DNA of 64,000 nucleotides from Bryobacterales bacterium (lineage in GTDB: Bacteria; Acidobacteriota; Terriglobia; Bryobacterales; Bryobacteraceae): positions 44,242 to 108,241 of the forward strand of contig JAEUQC010000010.1 in the NCBI GenBank assembly GCA_016789905.1. Direction: 5' to 3'. Positions 36,157-45,792 of this stretch are shown here, piece by piece. Position 1 is the stretch's first letter. Each line of letters begins with the position of its first letter. Below the pieces are notes generated by a model. The model made no database searches. It was not told where the DNA came from and saw only the letters and a program-made list of their open reading frames with translations. The translations under genes and the position numbers were made by a program.

Positions 36157-38661
36157 GTGAACAACCTGCTCTCCGACCTGCGATACGCGCTGCGAATGCT
36201 GCGCAATAGTCCGCTGTTTGCTTCCGTGGCTATCCTCTCGCTTGCGCTCGGCATCGGGGCCAATACCGCCATCTTCACGCTTCTGGACCAGATTCTGCTC
36301 CGCCAGTTGCCGGTCAAGGATCCCGCCAGCCTCGTCATGCTCTACCAGCGCGGCCCCCACAACGGCAGCAACATGGGCGACCGTATGCAGTCCTACCCCA
36401 TCTATCAGGACTGGCAAACCAAAGCCGCGCCCCTCGCCGAAGTCCTCTGCCGCCGCCTCATCTCCACCTCGTTAAGCGTCGATAATCAGACCGAACGCGT
36501 CGACGCGGAAATGGTTTCGGGCAACTATTTCACCATGCTCGGCGTTGGCGCCGCCGCCGGACGCGTCCTGAATTCCGCTGAAGACGATCGTGTCTACCAG
36601 GGTCATCCCGTGGTCGTCCTCAGCCATGGCTACTGGGTCAACCGGTTCAACAAGGACCCTCGCATAGTCGGCCGCAAGATTCTGGTCAACAACTATCCCA
36701 TGACCGTCGTCGGCGTCTCCGCCGAAGGCTTCGCCGGGCTCGATCCGGCCCGTTCGCCCCAAATCCGCGTGCCCATTCTAATGAAAGCCGCCCTCGTCCC
36801 CGAGTGGAGTTGGCTGGAGATGAGCGATCGCCGCACACGCTGGGTGCAGGTCTTCGCCCGGTTAAAGCCGGGCTTCACCGCGGAATCGGCCGAGGCTCCG
36901 CTTCAGGTCCTCTACCGCCAGATCCGCGAATTTGAAGCCTCTGAGCCAAAAGCCCGCAACTGGTCGAAGTACGCGCGGGACCGCTTCCTGCAGGGAACCA
37001 TCCACGTCGAACGCGCTGATACCGGTTACTCGGGGCTGCGCAATAACTTCTCCAAGGCGCTCGTTGTCCTCATGTGCATGGTGGGCCTCGTGCTCCTCAT
37101 CGCTTGTGCCAACGTCGCTAACTTACTCATCGCCCGCGCCTTTGCGCGTCAAAAGGAAATCGCCGTCCGCTTGTCCATCGGCGCCACCCGCGGCCAGTTA
37201 GTCCGGCAGTTACTCGTCGAAAGCCTGTTGCTCTCCCTTCTCGGCGGCGCCGCCGGTGTCGCCCTGGCCATCGCCATGACGCGCGGCCTCCTCGCCCTCG
37301 TCCCGGCGGAGGGCAACCCTCTCTTGATCACTCCGGAGCCCGACCTCCGCATTCTCGCCTTCACCCTCGGGCTGACCCTCCTCACCGGACTCCTCTTCGG
37401 CCTGCTGCCGGCCCTCAAGGCCAGCCGCCCCGATCTTTGGTCCACATTGAAAGACACCGTCGGCGCCGTCGCTGGCGCGGGCGGCGGCCTCTACTTACGG
37501 AAAGGTCTTGTCGCCGCGCAGGTTTCACTTAGCTTCTTGTTACTCTTCGGCGCCGGACTGTTCGTCCGCAGCTTACAGAACTTACAACAAACAAACACGG
37601 GTTTCCGCGATATCGATAACTTAGTCACCTTCCAGGTATCCCCGGCCCTCAATGGCTATGACACCCCTCGCACCGTCCAGTTCTACCGCGACCTGTTGGA
37701 TCGTCTGCGCGCCGTACCCGGCGTCAAATCCGCGGCCCTCGCCTCCGTCCCCCTCCTCCATGGCTTTGAATGGGACAGCAGCCTCTCCGTGGAGGGCCAC
37801 CAGGCCAAAGACGGCGAAGACATGCAGGGTTACATGAACTCACTCTCGCCAGGATACTTCGACACCATGGGAATCGCCGTCCTGGAGGGTCGCGATTTCG
37901 ACTTGCGCGACATCAAGGAAGAGCCGCGGGTGGCAATCGTCAACCGCCGTTTCGCCGAGCATTACTTCGGAGAAAAAAGCGCCGTCGGCCGCCATCTGGG
38001 CCGCGGCAACGCGCCGGGAACCAAGCTCGATATTGAAATCATCGGCGTGGTGGCGAATACACTCTACGAAGGGCCCAAGGAAGGCATCCGCCGCCAGGTG
38101 TTTGTGCCGAACTGGGGAAAGGGAGGAGTGGCCTTTTACGTGCGCGCCGCCTTGGGTTCGGAATCGGTCTATGGCGCCGCCCGCGCCGCGGTGAAGGGAT
38201 TGGACGCCGCCATGCCCGTCTATGAAATGAAGACCCTGGGAGACCAGTTGGACCAGACGCTGCTCACCGAGCGGCTGATTGCCCTCCTTTCCGCCGGCTT
38301 CGGCTTGCTGGCCACGTTGTTGGCGGCCGTCGGTTTGTACGGTGTTATGGCGTTCGTAGTCGCGCGCCGCACCAAGGAGTTGGGCGTGCGCATCGCGCTA
38401 GGCGCCCAGCCTGGCCAGGTGCTTTGGCTGGTCATGCGCGAAGTGCTTGTTCTGTTGGGGCTGGGCCTTGCCGTTGGCGTTCCGGCGGCCATCGGCCTGG
38501 GGCAGTATGTCTCCGCCCAGCTATACGGCATCAAGGCGAACGATCCCTGGCTCGCCTTGGGTACTGTCGGCGTGTTGGCCTTGGTTTCGCTGGCCGCCGG
38601 GTTGATTCCGGCCCGCCGCGCCAGCCGCATTGATCCCATCCTGGCGCTACGGTTCGAATAG
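36157..38661 (+). CDS. MacB-like ABC permease, acidobacterial duplicated orphan permease (ADOP) type
   Basis: An 834-residue membrane protein from a GTG start (MNNLLSDLRYALRMLRNSPL, the usual ADOP opening). It has two FtsX/MacB-type modules: helix near 25, a periplasmic MacB_PCD domain (about 45-280), three helices around 300-420 (ALVVLMCMVGLVLLIACANV; LTGLLFGLLPALKASRP), a second periplasmic domain, and three C-terminal helices (GLYGVMAFVVARRTKELGVR). No ATPase is in the operon, which is typical of ADOP proteins. They may export lipids, peptides or drugs. The middle of the gene has an unusual cluster of TTA leucine codons (37123-37623). Confidence 0.92.
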   Translation: MNNLLSDLRYALRMLRNSPLFASVAILSLALGIGANTAIFTLLDQILLRQLPVKDPASLVMLYQRGPHNGSNMGDRMQSYPIYQDWQTKAAPLAEVLCRRLISTSLSVDNQTERVDAEMVSGNYFTMLGVGAAAGRVLNSAEDDRVYQGHPVVVLSHGYWVNRFNKDPRIVGRKILVNNYPMTVVGVSAEGFAGLDPARSPQIRVPILMKAALVPEWSWLEMSDRRTRWVQVFARLKPGFTAESAEAPLQVLYRQIREFEASEPKARNWSKYARDRFLQGTIHVERADTGYSGLRNNFSKALVVLMCMVGLVLLIACANVANLLIARAFARQKEIAVRLSIGATRGQLVRQLLVESLLLSLLGGAAGVALAIAMTRGLLALVPAEGNPLLITPEPDLRILAFTLGLTLLTGLLFGLLPALKASRPDLWSTLKDTVGAVAGAGGGLYLRKGLVAAQVSLSFLLLFGAGLFVRSLQNLQQTNTGFRDIDNLVTFQVSPALNGYDTPRTVQFYRDLLDRLRAVPGVKSAALASVPLLHGFEWDSSLSVEGHQAKDGEDMQGYMNSLSPGYFDTMGIAVLEGRDFDLRDIKEEPRVAIVNRRFAEHYFGEKSAVGRHLGRGNAPGTKLDIEIIGVVANTLYEGPKEGIRRQVFVPNWGKGGVAFYVRAALGSESVYGAARAAVKGLDAAMPVYEMKTLGDQLDQTLLTERLIALLSAGFGLLATLLAAVGLYGVMAFVVARRTKELGVRIALGAQPGQVLWLVMREVLVLLGLGLAVGVPAAIGLGQYVSAQLYGIKANDPWLALGTVGVLALVSLAAGLIPARRASRIDPILALRFE

Positions 38662-38692
38662 CAGGGCTTTCCCGCGGCGCCAGAATCGAATG

Positions 38693-38719
38693 CCGGCCCC
38701 GTCAGTTCGACGGGGCCGG
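38693..38719. terminator. Stem-loop between convergent genes
   Basis: CCGGCCCCGTC and GACGGGGCCGG form a perfect 11-base stem with a 5-base loop (AGTTC). It sits between the ADOP gene (stop 38661) and the giant surface protein, whose TGA (38704-38702) is inside it. There is no T-run on either side, so termination may be weak or need a factor. Confidence 0.5.
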
Positions 38720-41700
38720 TGCTGGCGCTGGCGCCGGGAAGAATGCCGGTGTTTCGATGGAGAGATCCCCGGTCACATTGTTGTATACGAAGAACACGAT
38801 CGGCAGCGGCAGCCCGGTGAACCCCGGAAACCCCTGTGGCGGAGAGTATGTATAGACGGGGTTGAATCCGTCGGGATAACGCAACTCCCCGCACTTTGGA
38901 TCGGTCGAGAACACACAACGCTTGTCCGCCAACTTCGTCGGCTGGAACGTCTTGGCGGCTTGGCTGACCAACGTGTCGGCCGCGTCCCGCAGTTTCTCCA
39001 AAGAACCTTTGAACTCGTCAAGCTTTTTGCCGCGATTCGGATCCGCGGGGTCCAGCGTCTTTCGATACGAGAAGGCCTCTTGGACCTTCTTTATCAACGG
39101 TTCCAGGGGCAGGAACGCGTCAGGACCGATCAGCAGGACGTAGTTGAGTTCCGGCCACTCCTTCTCCACATTGGCTTCAATCATCGAGAACGGCGCCTTA
39201 AACAAGCGGAAGGAAAGAGAGGCACCGGCGACGACCGCCGTGATGTCTTCGGCTTGGACATACCGGCGTAGGTGGTTTACCGCCCGCACCACCGCGGAGC
39301 CATAAGCGGCTTGCACCAATATGTCGGTGGTGTACTTCTTCGCCGCCTTATACTTCGGCGTCAGCTTCTCTTCAATCTTATCGATGATGTAATCCATCAC
39401 CAATACCGTGCCCAGTTCCGCCAGCGTCGATTGCCGCTCCCCGCCGCTCTTCGACAGTGGCAAAGCGCGCACCGTCGCGCTCATGCCAAGGCTCCTTGCC
39501 ACCTCGCTCATCAAGGCATCGTAAAGCGCCGGCAGCCGCCGGGTCACCAGCACCGTCATCACCGCCTGGTCCTGTATCGCTCCCCACTCACTCAGCGCCA
39601 GGCCATTGCTTCGCGCCGCCCGCGTGGCGAACTTGTCGGCCAGCCGCTGCAGTTCACTCATCGGTGTTCCCTGCGCCAGCAGGGCGTCGGTCCATTCCTG
39701 CAAGTCCGCCGCCGCGTCAAGGCGGATTTGACGCATCAACAGATCATCGGCCGTCGGCGTCAGGCCGAATGATGCCAGTTGATCCGGTGTGGGGAAGAAG
39801 TCCTCTTCCAATGCAAACGGCGTGTCGATGCTTAGCGATTTCAAATTCACCTGCCGCCACCGGTTCACCATCTGCGTCAGAACCGAGTTCACCAGCGCCG
39901 TGTTCCCGCTTTGCCGCGCCGCTTTGCCTTGCTTAATCAACGCGTCAATATCAGCCATCGCCGCCGTCAATTGCGCGAAATCACTCATCATCGACGGCGT
40001 CCCTGCGGCAACCGGATACGACACGACGAAGTCCGCCGCCACACTGCGCCCCGTCGCGCCATCGGTCCCCGTGATCCGGAATGCACCGCGAGTCGTGTTG
40101 GCGGGAATAATCGAGTTTCCGCTCACTACCGGTAAGCCTCCCGCCGTCGCCCCGTTCAGCCCCGCTATCGAGTAGGTCATGGCCGGCGCGGCAATCGCCA
40201 CCCCATTGACGTCGGTCGCCAGCACTGAGAATGGGATCGGCGTATCGGCGGTGGTCAGCGTCCGGCTCAACTGCAAAAGCAGTCCATTGCCAGCCGAGAC
40301 GGTCAGCGCAATCGCCGCCGGCGGGGCCAGCAGCGTTCCCCCGGCCGGCGCCTGCTGGATCACTTCGCCTTCCGGTACGGTGCTGGAAAACACATTGGTC
40401 ACCGTCGCGGAGAAGCCAAGCGCGGAGAGTGCCGTCTGCGCGCTAGTCCGCGGCTGGCCAACCAGGTTGGGCACCAGTACCGGCGCCAGCCCCTTCGACA
40501 CCACCAGGTTCACACCTTCTGTCTGCGCTACCGTCGCGCCCGCCGCCGGCGCCTGGCTGATCACGTTGCCAATCGCGCTTGAGTGATAAACCTGCTCCAC
40601 CTCGCCCAGCGTTAGATTCGCCGCTGTGATGGCGGTTGTGGCCGCCGCCTGGCTCAAGCCAGTCACTCCCGGCACCGTAGTATTGGCGCTGACGCCTTGA
40701 ATCGCCACGGTCTGAAAGGCCACCGCGCCACGGTTATCGGTGGCGGCGATCACAATCGCCACGCCCACCGGCTGACCGCTGATCACCATGTTTCCGGTTG
40801 TGGCATTGATGCTGGCGGTGTGGTACCCGCTGCCGGCCCCGCCAGCGATTCGATAGGTAACCGTATCGGCTGGATCCGGGTCAACCGCGCGAGCCGCGTA
40901 CGTAATCGAAGTACCGATAATCATTGCCTTCGGCGGCACCGACGTGAATACTGGCTTCCGGTTGTTGGAAAGCGCGATCCGGACCGTGGCCGGATTCGAA
41001 GTCAGGCCTTGGCTTCTGGCGGAGTACGTAAAGCTGGTCTGCTCGCTGCCAATGAAACCCGGAGCATACGGGTCCGGGGGCTGCTGGTGGAAGACGTTGG
41101 TTCGGGGATCCGCGGTATGTCGGACATACGTGCGCGGCACCGAACCATCCGCGTTGAAATTCGAGCCCCAGTAGGCGTACTGATTGAACTGTCTGGGTGC
41201 CGAGCGCCACGGCGTGCCCGCCGCACCAGCCATGATATTGACAAACTCGCCCACGCCGGTCCACATCTCCCGGGTCCAGGCGACATTCGCCTGGCCATTG
41301 CCGCCAAGATCCGCGATCACCGGAACACAGCAGTGAATCGAAGCCAGCTGGTTCGCCCCGGGGACCGTGTAGGTGGTCTGCGTTTCGCCGTTGTCCGCCC
41401 GTAGTATCCAAATGTTGTTCATGTGGTACTGCAGCACCATGTCAACAATGCCATCGCCGTTAAGATCGTAAACTGGCATTGTCTGTCCAGGCACTTTGGC
41501 GAACGTATCTGTTCCGCTCTGGGGGATGTTTCGGACCCAGCGGACCTTTCCGGTGCGTGCTTCCAGGACATACAGTTCATTCCATGTGCCGAAGATGATT
41601 TCCGGCACTCCATCCCGGTCCACGTCAGCCGCGGACGCCTGCGAAGTGAAGTCCTGGTTACCTTCGTGCACCATTTGCCAAAGTAGCGTGCCATCCGGAT

Positions 41701-44700
41701 TGAACGCCTTGAGATAGAGTTGCGAAGTGGTGGCGTCTCTGGCGTGGCTCTGCGTGATGATTTCCATCTCCGCGTCGCCGTCGATATCGAGCGGGAACGA
41801 GTATTGCGTCCATCGGCCGCCCGGAATGTCGACGCCATCGAACTGGCGCTTCACCGTTCCATTCAAATTCCACAGAGTACCTTGATATAGGATGTCGAGC
41901 GCGCCGTCATTGTCGATGTCGGCCACAACAGGCGCCGCGAACGAGGCCTGGCCCCATTGCGCATAGGAGTTGACGTTGTTCACAAAGGGCGGGTTCGAGT
42001 GATAGATCTGCCGCAGTGTGCCTGTTGCTCCGTCCAGCACGTGCACCGCCCGGCAAACCGGATTGGTGTACTGTGCGCCAATGATCGAACATGGTTTCGC
42101 GGCCCAGTTGGAGTACGTGCTTCCGAATAGGATCGACGGTGTCTCATTGGAACGGAGACGGGCAATCGTGAAGTTCGCCTTCTCTGTGGCGCCATAGGAA
42201 GGGAAGGAGAGTTCATCGCCCAGGTTTCCGAAGGACAGGCGATTGCTGATCCACTTCACGCGATAAAGTCCCGCCGCGGCTGGGTCGTACACAATCGCTG
42301 CCACCCGGTCGGAAGGCAGATTATACCACGAAAATGGATACCCTGGGGGGGCATCGACTGTGCACTTCACGCCCAGAAGAATTTCCACTTTCCCGTCGTC
42401 ATCGATATCGGCAGCTGCAATCTGCACGCCTTGCCAGGCGCGTATCGCGCACTCTAAGCCTCCCGTTATTGGGAAGTTGCGGAAGATGCTGATGAGGCCC
42501 GTTCCAGTGTCGCCACGCGTAATCCAAAGTGCCTCCTGCCCATCGTGGTGAATCAATTCTGGCTTTCCATCGCCGGTAAAGTCAGCTACCGTGACGCGGC
42601 CGTTGGGATGATTCGAAGCAGAGGAGTAGTTTCCTGCCCGCTTCGCCAGCGTGATCGCGGGCCCCGCCGGCGCGAACGGCGGTGTATAGTTCAACGCGCC
42701 ATCGCTCCCCAAACTCGCCGAACCTTTGTCGGGATCGGTTAGCCGGTTAGCGGTCATCGGGCTCGGGTTCGGGTTCAGATCGTTCAACAGCACTCCCGGC
42801 GCGGGCGCCGTCAGCGGTTGGCCAAGGCTCACCTCATAACGGTCATCGGTCGCCACCGGCGCGAGCACCGGCTTGACGGTCACCAGAAATTGCCCATAGC
42901 CAGTGAGTCCCCCCGGGTCGGTAACCCGCACCCGCACCGGAAAGTCTCCCGTCTGGGCACTCGTCGGAGTCCACGACAGTTGCCGCCCCGCAATCGTCAT
43001 GCCGCCGGGACCGGACACCAACGCATACGTCAAAACGTCGCCAGGGTTCGGATCCTGCGCGCTGAGCTGTCTTGTAAACGCCACGCCCGTGCCCGTTGTC
43101 TCGTCCGGAAGCGCGTCGAACAGCGGCGCTCCGTTCGTATTCAGCACCGTGACGTTAAATGTCTTGGAGTCTGCGTTTCCATTGTTGTCCTGCACACGCA
43201 CGTTGAACCCATATGGACCGCCAATCTGCGTCGCCGCCGGCGTCCATTGCACGCGCGGCGCCGGATTCATCTGCGCGCCGGCCGGGCCAGATAATAACGA
43301 ATACGTCAGCGTGTCCTGCGGGTCCGGGTCCGTTGCCACAACCTGTAGCCGGAATGTGGTCCCAATCGCTACCGTCAGGTTCGGAATAGCGGAAAGCACC
43401 GGCGGCCCATTCGCCGGAACGGTGATCATAACCTCATCGGGCACACTGCTCAACTGGCCATCGCTCACCACCAAGCGCGCCCGATACTGTCCCGCGCGGT
43501 CCAGCGGCAGCGTCGGTTGCGCCGCCGCTGGGTTGGAAATCGCGGCACTGCTTCCGTCAGGCCTGTTGGTCAGCGTCCAGTTGTAGGATATCGGCTGGTT
43601 TTCCGGATCGCGCGATAGCGTGCCGTCCAGCGTAGCAATACTGTTCAATAGCTTCGTTTGGTCGGGGCCGGCGTTCGCCGTTGGGGGCTGGTTCGTGGGG
43701 CTGGGTGCGTTGACAATCAGGTTCGCCGTGGCTTGCTGCACGCCCGTCGCCACCGTGATCGTCCGCGGCCCCGCGGCCGCCCCTTGCGCTACGGTCACTT
43801 GCGCCGTCGCCGCCGTCGCGCTGGTCACCGTCACCCGCGCCAGTGTCCCCGCCGCCGCGCCATTCACCGCGATATCCGGCCCAAAATTGGCAGCGGTGGC
43901 GCCGTTAAGAAAGTTCGTGTATTGTCCGTTGATCGTCACCTTGGCCGTCGCTCCGGCGGTTACCGCGGTTGGTGTCAGTGTGATCGCGGCCGGCGGGTTA
44001 ATCGTAAGTCGCGCCGTGGTGCGCCCCGCGAATGCCGTGCCGGTCTCCGTGGTTCCTGCTAACGCCACATTGTAGGCCGTCGGCGAGTTGACTGCCGTCC
44101 CGGCAAACCGGAAGTTCACCCTGCGCGCACTGCCGGAAACCGCGGTAATCGTATTCACCGTCGCCGTCATCGCCGGCCCCGTGCTCACCGGTGTCAGTGT
44201 AATCGTCACGCGCGAGGGAAGTATGGCCCCGGCCGGAAAACCGGTTCCCATCAGGTCGTGCGTGGTCACGCCGGGTTGCCCCGCGGACGGCGAAGGCGTG
44301 GCAGGCAGCGAGACCTGGACAGGCGTGCTTTGCGCCACAGCAGGCAGTTGCGTCGCGCCAATCGCCATTAGCGCGATAAGCAGGCCCTGCATTGTCGCGG
44401 CCCCTTTCATTCTCCGCCGCCGCGATGCCCAAAACGCTCCGCTCAGCATCAGCGCCAAAACGCCCCAAAAACTCGGCTCTGGCACGGCCGTCGGTGCATC
44501 CTGGAACTCCATCCGGATAATCGTCAGATCACCCGTCAATAGCCGGCTCCCTGTCGCCGGCAGCAGGCTGGCAGAAATCGTCGTCCCGGTCGGCGACACG
44601 AACCGGCCATCGAATAGCTCCAACGGCGTCGCAGCAATGGTCGCATTGAAGATGACGGAGGTGTACGCAACATCACTCGGCGCCTGTACCAGCGGGTTGA

Positions 44701-45007
44701 AGAACGAATCCAATAGGAAACCCGGACCAATGTCACCCAAATTGAGAATGACCGGCGCACTCGACTCCGGCGTTAACGTCAACGTCGAATTGAGAAACGT
44801 CAGCGACGAAACGGCGGGAAAGTCCGGCGCCAGACTGTAACTGCCCGTCACGTTCGCAAGGTTGATGGCATTGATCCCCGGCGAGCCTCCCGCGGGAATG
44901 AACTCATCGAACGAAAGAATGCCAATGTCGATTATGCCGGCGCGGGCCGGCGCGCTTGCGCCTATACAAGCAGCGAGAATTAGTGTTAGTGCGTGTTTGC
45001 CGATCAT
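38702..45007 (-). CDS. Giant multidomain surface protein with internal PEP-CTERM signal
   Basis: A 2101-residue frame from an ATG at 45007 (signal peptide MIGKHALTLILAACIGASAP; GGAGGA ribosome site). Residues 1-200 look like a complete PEP-CTERM protein: VPEPSFWGVLALMLSG, a helix, then ASRRRRMKG. The frame continues without a stop into a second signal-peptide-like segment (MQGLLIALMAIGATQLPAVA). Then come Ig-like/IPT repeats (about 250-435), a PKD-type domain (NQPPTANAGPDQT, about 440-525), putative-Ig domains (530-720), FG-GAP/VCBS Ca-binding repeats (about 800-1200; DFTGDGKPEL, DIDDDGKVEI, DVDRDGVPEI, DLNGDGIVDM), two PASTA domains (about 1450-1575) and an all-helical end (about 1670-2020) that I do not recognise. 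Probably a surface adhesin or matrix protein. Confidence 0.85.
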   Translation of the reverse strand: MIGKHALTLILAACIGASAPARAGIIDIGILSFDEFIPAGGSPGINAINLANVTGSYSLAPDFPAVSSLTFLNSTLTLTPESSAPVILNLGDIGPGFLLDSFFNPLVQAPSDVAYTSVIFNATIAATPLELFDGRFVSPTGTTISASLLPATGSRLLTGDLTIIRMEFQDAPTAVPEPSFWGVLALMLSGAFWASRRRRMKGAATMQGLLIALMAIGATQLPAVAQSTPVQVSLPATPSPSAGQPGVTTHDLMGTGFPAGAILPSRVTITLTPVSTGPAMTATVNTITAVSGSARRVNFRFAGTAVNSPTAYNVALAGTTETGTAFAGRTTARLTINPPAAITLTPTAVTAGATAKVTINGQYTNFLNGATAANFGPDIAVNGAAAGTLARVTVTSATAATAQVTVAQGAAAGPRTITVATGVQQATANLIVNAPSPTNQPPTANAGPDQTKLLNSIATLDGTLSRDPENQPISYNWTLTNRPDGSSAAISNPAAAQPTLPLDRAGQYRARLVVSDGQLSSVPDEVMITVPANGPPVLSAIPNLTVAIGTTFRLQVVATDPDPQDTLTYSLLSGPAGAQMNPAPRVQWTPAATQIGGPYGFNVRVQDNNGNADSKTFNVTVLNTNGAPLFDALPDETTGTGVAFTRQLSAQDPNPGDVLTYALVSGPGGMTIAGRQLSWTPTSAQTGDFPVRVRVTDPGGLTGYGQFLVTVKPVLAPVATDDRYEVSLGQPLTAPAPGVLLNDLNPNPSPMTANRLTDPDKGSASLGSDGALNYTPPFAPAGPAITLAKRAGNYSSASNHPNGRVTVADFTGDGKPELIHHDGQEALWITRGDTGTGLISIFRNFPITGGLECAIRAWQGVQIAAADIDDDGKVEILLGVKCTVDAPPGYPFSWYNLPSDRVAAIVYDPAAAGLYRVKWISNRLSFGNLGDELSFPSYGATEKANFTIARLRSNETPSILFGSTYSNWAAKPCSIIGAQYTNPVCRAVHVLDGATGTLRQIYHSNPPFVNNVNSYAQWGQASFAAPVVADIDNDGALDILYQGTLWNLNGTVKRQFDGVDIPGGRWTQYSFPLDIDGDAEMEIITQSHARDATTSQLYLKAFNPDGTLLWQMVHEGNQDFTSQASAADVDRDGVPEIIFGTWNELYVLEARTGKVRWVRNIPQSGTDTFAKVPGQTMPVYDLNGDGIVDMVLQYHMNNIWILRADNGETQTTYTVPGANQLASIHCCVPVIADLGGNGQANVAWTREMWTGVGEFVNIMAGAAGTPWRSAPRQFNQYAYWGSNFNADGSVPRTYVRHTADPRTNVFHQQPPDPYAPGFIGSEQTSFTYSARSQGLTSNPATVRIALSNNRKPVFTSVPPKAMIIGTSITYAARAVDPDPADTVTYRIAGGAGSGYHTASINATTGNMVISGQPVGVAIVIAATDNRGAVAFQTVAIQGVSANTTVPGVTGLSQAAATTAITAANLTLGEVEQVYHSSAIGNVISQAPAAGATVAQTEGVNLVVSKGLAPVLVPNLVGQPRTSAQTALSALGFSATVTNVFSSTVPEGEVIQQAPAGGTLLAPPAAIALTVSAGNGLLLQLSRTLTTADTPIPFSVLATDVNGVAIAAPAMTYSIAGLNGATAGGLPVVSGNSIIPANTTRGAFRITGTDGATGRSVAADFVVSYPVAAGTPSMMSDFAQLTAAMADIDALIKQGKAARQSGNTALVNSVLTQMVNRWRQVNLKSLSIDTPFALEEDFFPTPDQLASFGLTPTADDLLMRQIRLDAAADLQEWTDALLAQGTPMSELQRLADKFATRAARSNGLALSEWGAIQDQAVMTVLVTRRLPALYDALMSEVARSLGMSATVRALPLSKSGGERQSTLAELGTVLVMDYIIDKIEEKLTPKYKAAKKYTTDILVQAAYGSAVVRAVNHLRRYVQAEDITAVVAGASLSFRLFKAPFSMIEANVEKEWPELNYVLLIGPDAFLPLEPLIKKVQEAFSYRKTLDPADPNRGKKLDEFKGSLEKLRDAADTLVSQAAKTFQPTKLADKRCVFSTDPKCGELRYPDGFNPVYTYSPPQGFPGFTGLPLPIVFFVYNNVTGDLSIETPAFFPAPAPAPAPSN

Positions 45008-45090
45008 GGGTCCTCCGGACGCGCGCAAACGTGCTCACGCGGGCCTTCTATCCGCTAGGTTGCATTCGCGAATAAAATGCCTCAAAGATT

Positions 45091-45128
45091 CCGCCGGTTT
45101 AGTACTAGCCGGCGGTACTAGCCGGCGG
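45091..45128. repeat. Tandem 13-mer and inverted repeat downstream of the sigma-factor gene
   Basis: TACTAGCCGGCGG occurs twice in direct tandem (45103-45115, 45116-45128). CCGCCGG at 45091-45097 can pair with CCGGCGG in either copy. It lies 3' of the sigma-factor gene (which ends at 45131), so it may act as a terminator-like structure. Confidence 0.5.
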
Positions 45129-45130
45129 CC

Positions 45131-45736
45131 CTAACCGTTCGACGGTACGCGAACTTCATCCGTGCGCGTTAACCGGTCGAATAGCCACGCCCGGCAAAAC
45201 CGCAACAACCGGTCGGCCGTCGCCCGGGATACTCCCGCCAACTCGCCGGCCTCCGTCGTCGAACATCCAAGAAACGTCTTCATCTCCATCAGCGAAACGC
45301 CCTTCGGCTCTATCGTCCGCAACTCGTCCAACGCGCGGCAAATGTCGATCATCTGGTCGCTGCTCTCGACGTCCACAAAGTTAAGGTCGTCGCTCAACGG
45401 CACGCGCACGCCCCCTCCGCCCCTCTTGGCGCTGCCCCGGCTCCGCGCATATTCTCGCAGAATCATTCGCATCACCCAGGCGGCGAACGCGAAGAACTCC
45501 GATCGCTGGCGAAACTCTATCTGCCGCTTCTTCACCAGTGATAGATACAACTCATTCACCAGGCCTGTGGCCTGCAGTGTGTCCGCATGGCGCTCGCGCC
45601 TCATGAACGCCTCTGCCATCAAGTGCAGTTTCGGGTACACTTCCGGCAACAGCGCCTCCAGCGCGCCGTGTTCACCGCTCTGCCACGCTTGCAACAGTAG
45701 CGTGATGTCACCCGGTTCTGAACTTCCGTGAGGCAT
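45131..45736 (-). CDS. ECF-family RNA polymerase sigma factor, acidobacterial (TIGR02999) type
   Basis: A 201-residue sigma factor. The sigma-2 region holds GALEALLPEVYPKLHLMAEA, ADTLQATGLVNELYLSLVKK and FFAFAAWVMRMILREYARSR, the standard opening of the Acidobacteria/Planctomycete group named TIGR02999. Region 4 (LGCSTTEAGELAGVSRATAD) is a helix-turn-helix for -35 recognition. This group has no classical anti-sigma factor and is usually found beside a Ser/Thr kinase, as here: the kinase starts 56 bases away on the other strand. It may control the kinase or the surface-protein gene 120 bases downstream. The target promoters cannot be read from this window. Confidence 0.9.
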   Translation of the reverse strand: MPHGSSEPGDITLLLQAWQSGEHGALEALLPEVYPKLHLMAEAFMRRERHADTLQATGLVNELYLSLVKKRQIEFRQRSEFFAFAAWVMRMILREYARSRGSAKRGGGGVRVPLSDDLNFVDVESSDQMIDICRALDELRTIEPKGVSLMEMKTFLGCSTTEAGELAGVSRATADRLLRFCRAWLFDRLTRTDEVRVPSNG

Positions 45737-45750
45737 TTCGGCCAGTTGTT

Positions 45751-45778
45751 TTCACTTAGAACTGTAACAGTATACAAT
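45751..45778 (+). promoter_or_regulatory. Candidate promoter for the Ser/Thr kinase gene
   Basis: TTCACT (45751-45756) and TACAAT (45773-45778) are separated by 16 bases in the divergent 56-base gap. The kinase ATG is only 15 bases past the -10 box, implying a very short leader. Weak, by-eye match. Confidence 0.3.
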
Positions 45779-45792
45779 GCGACTTTTCCGCC

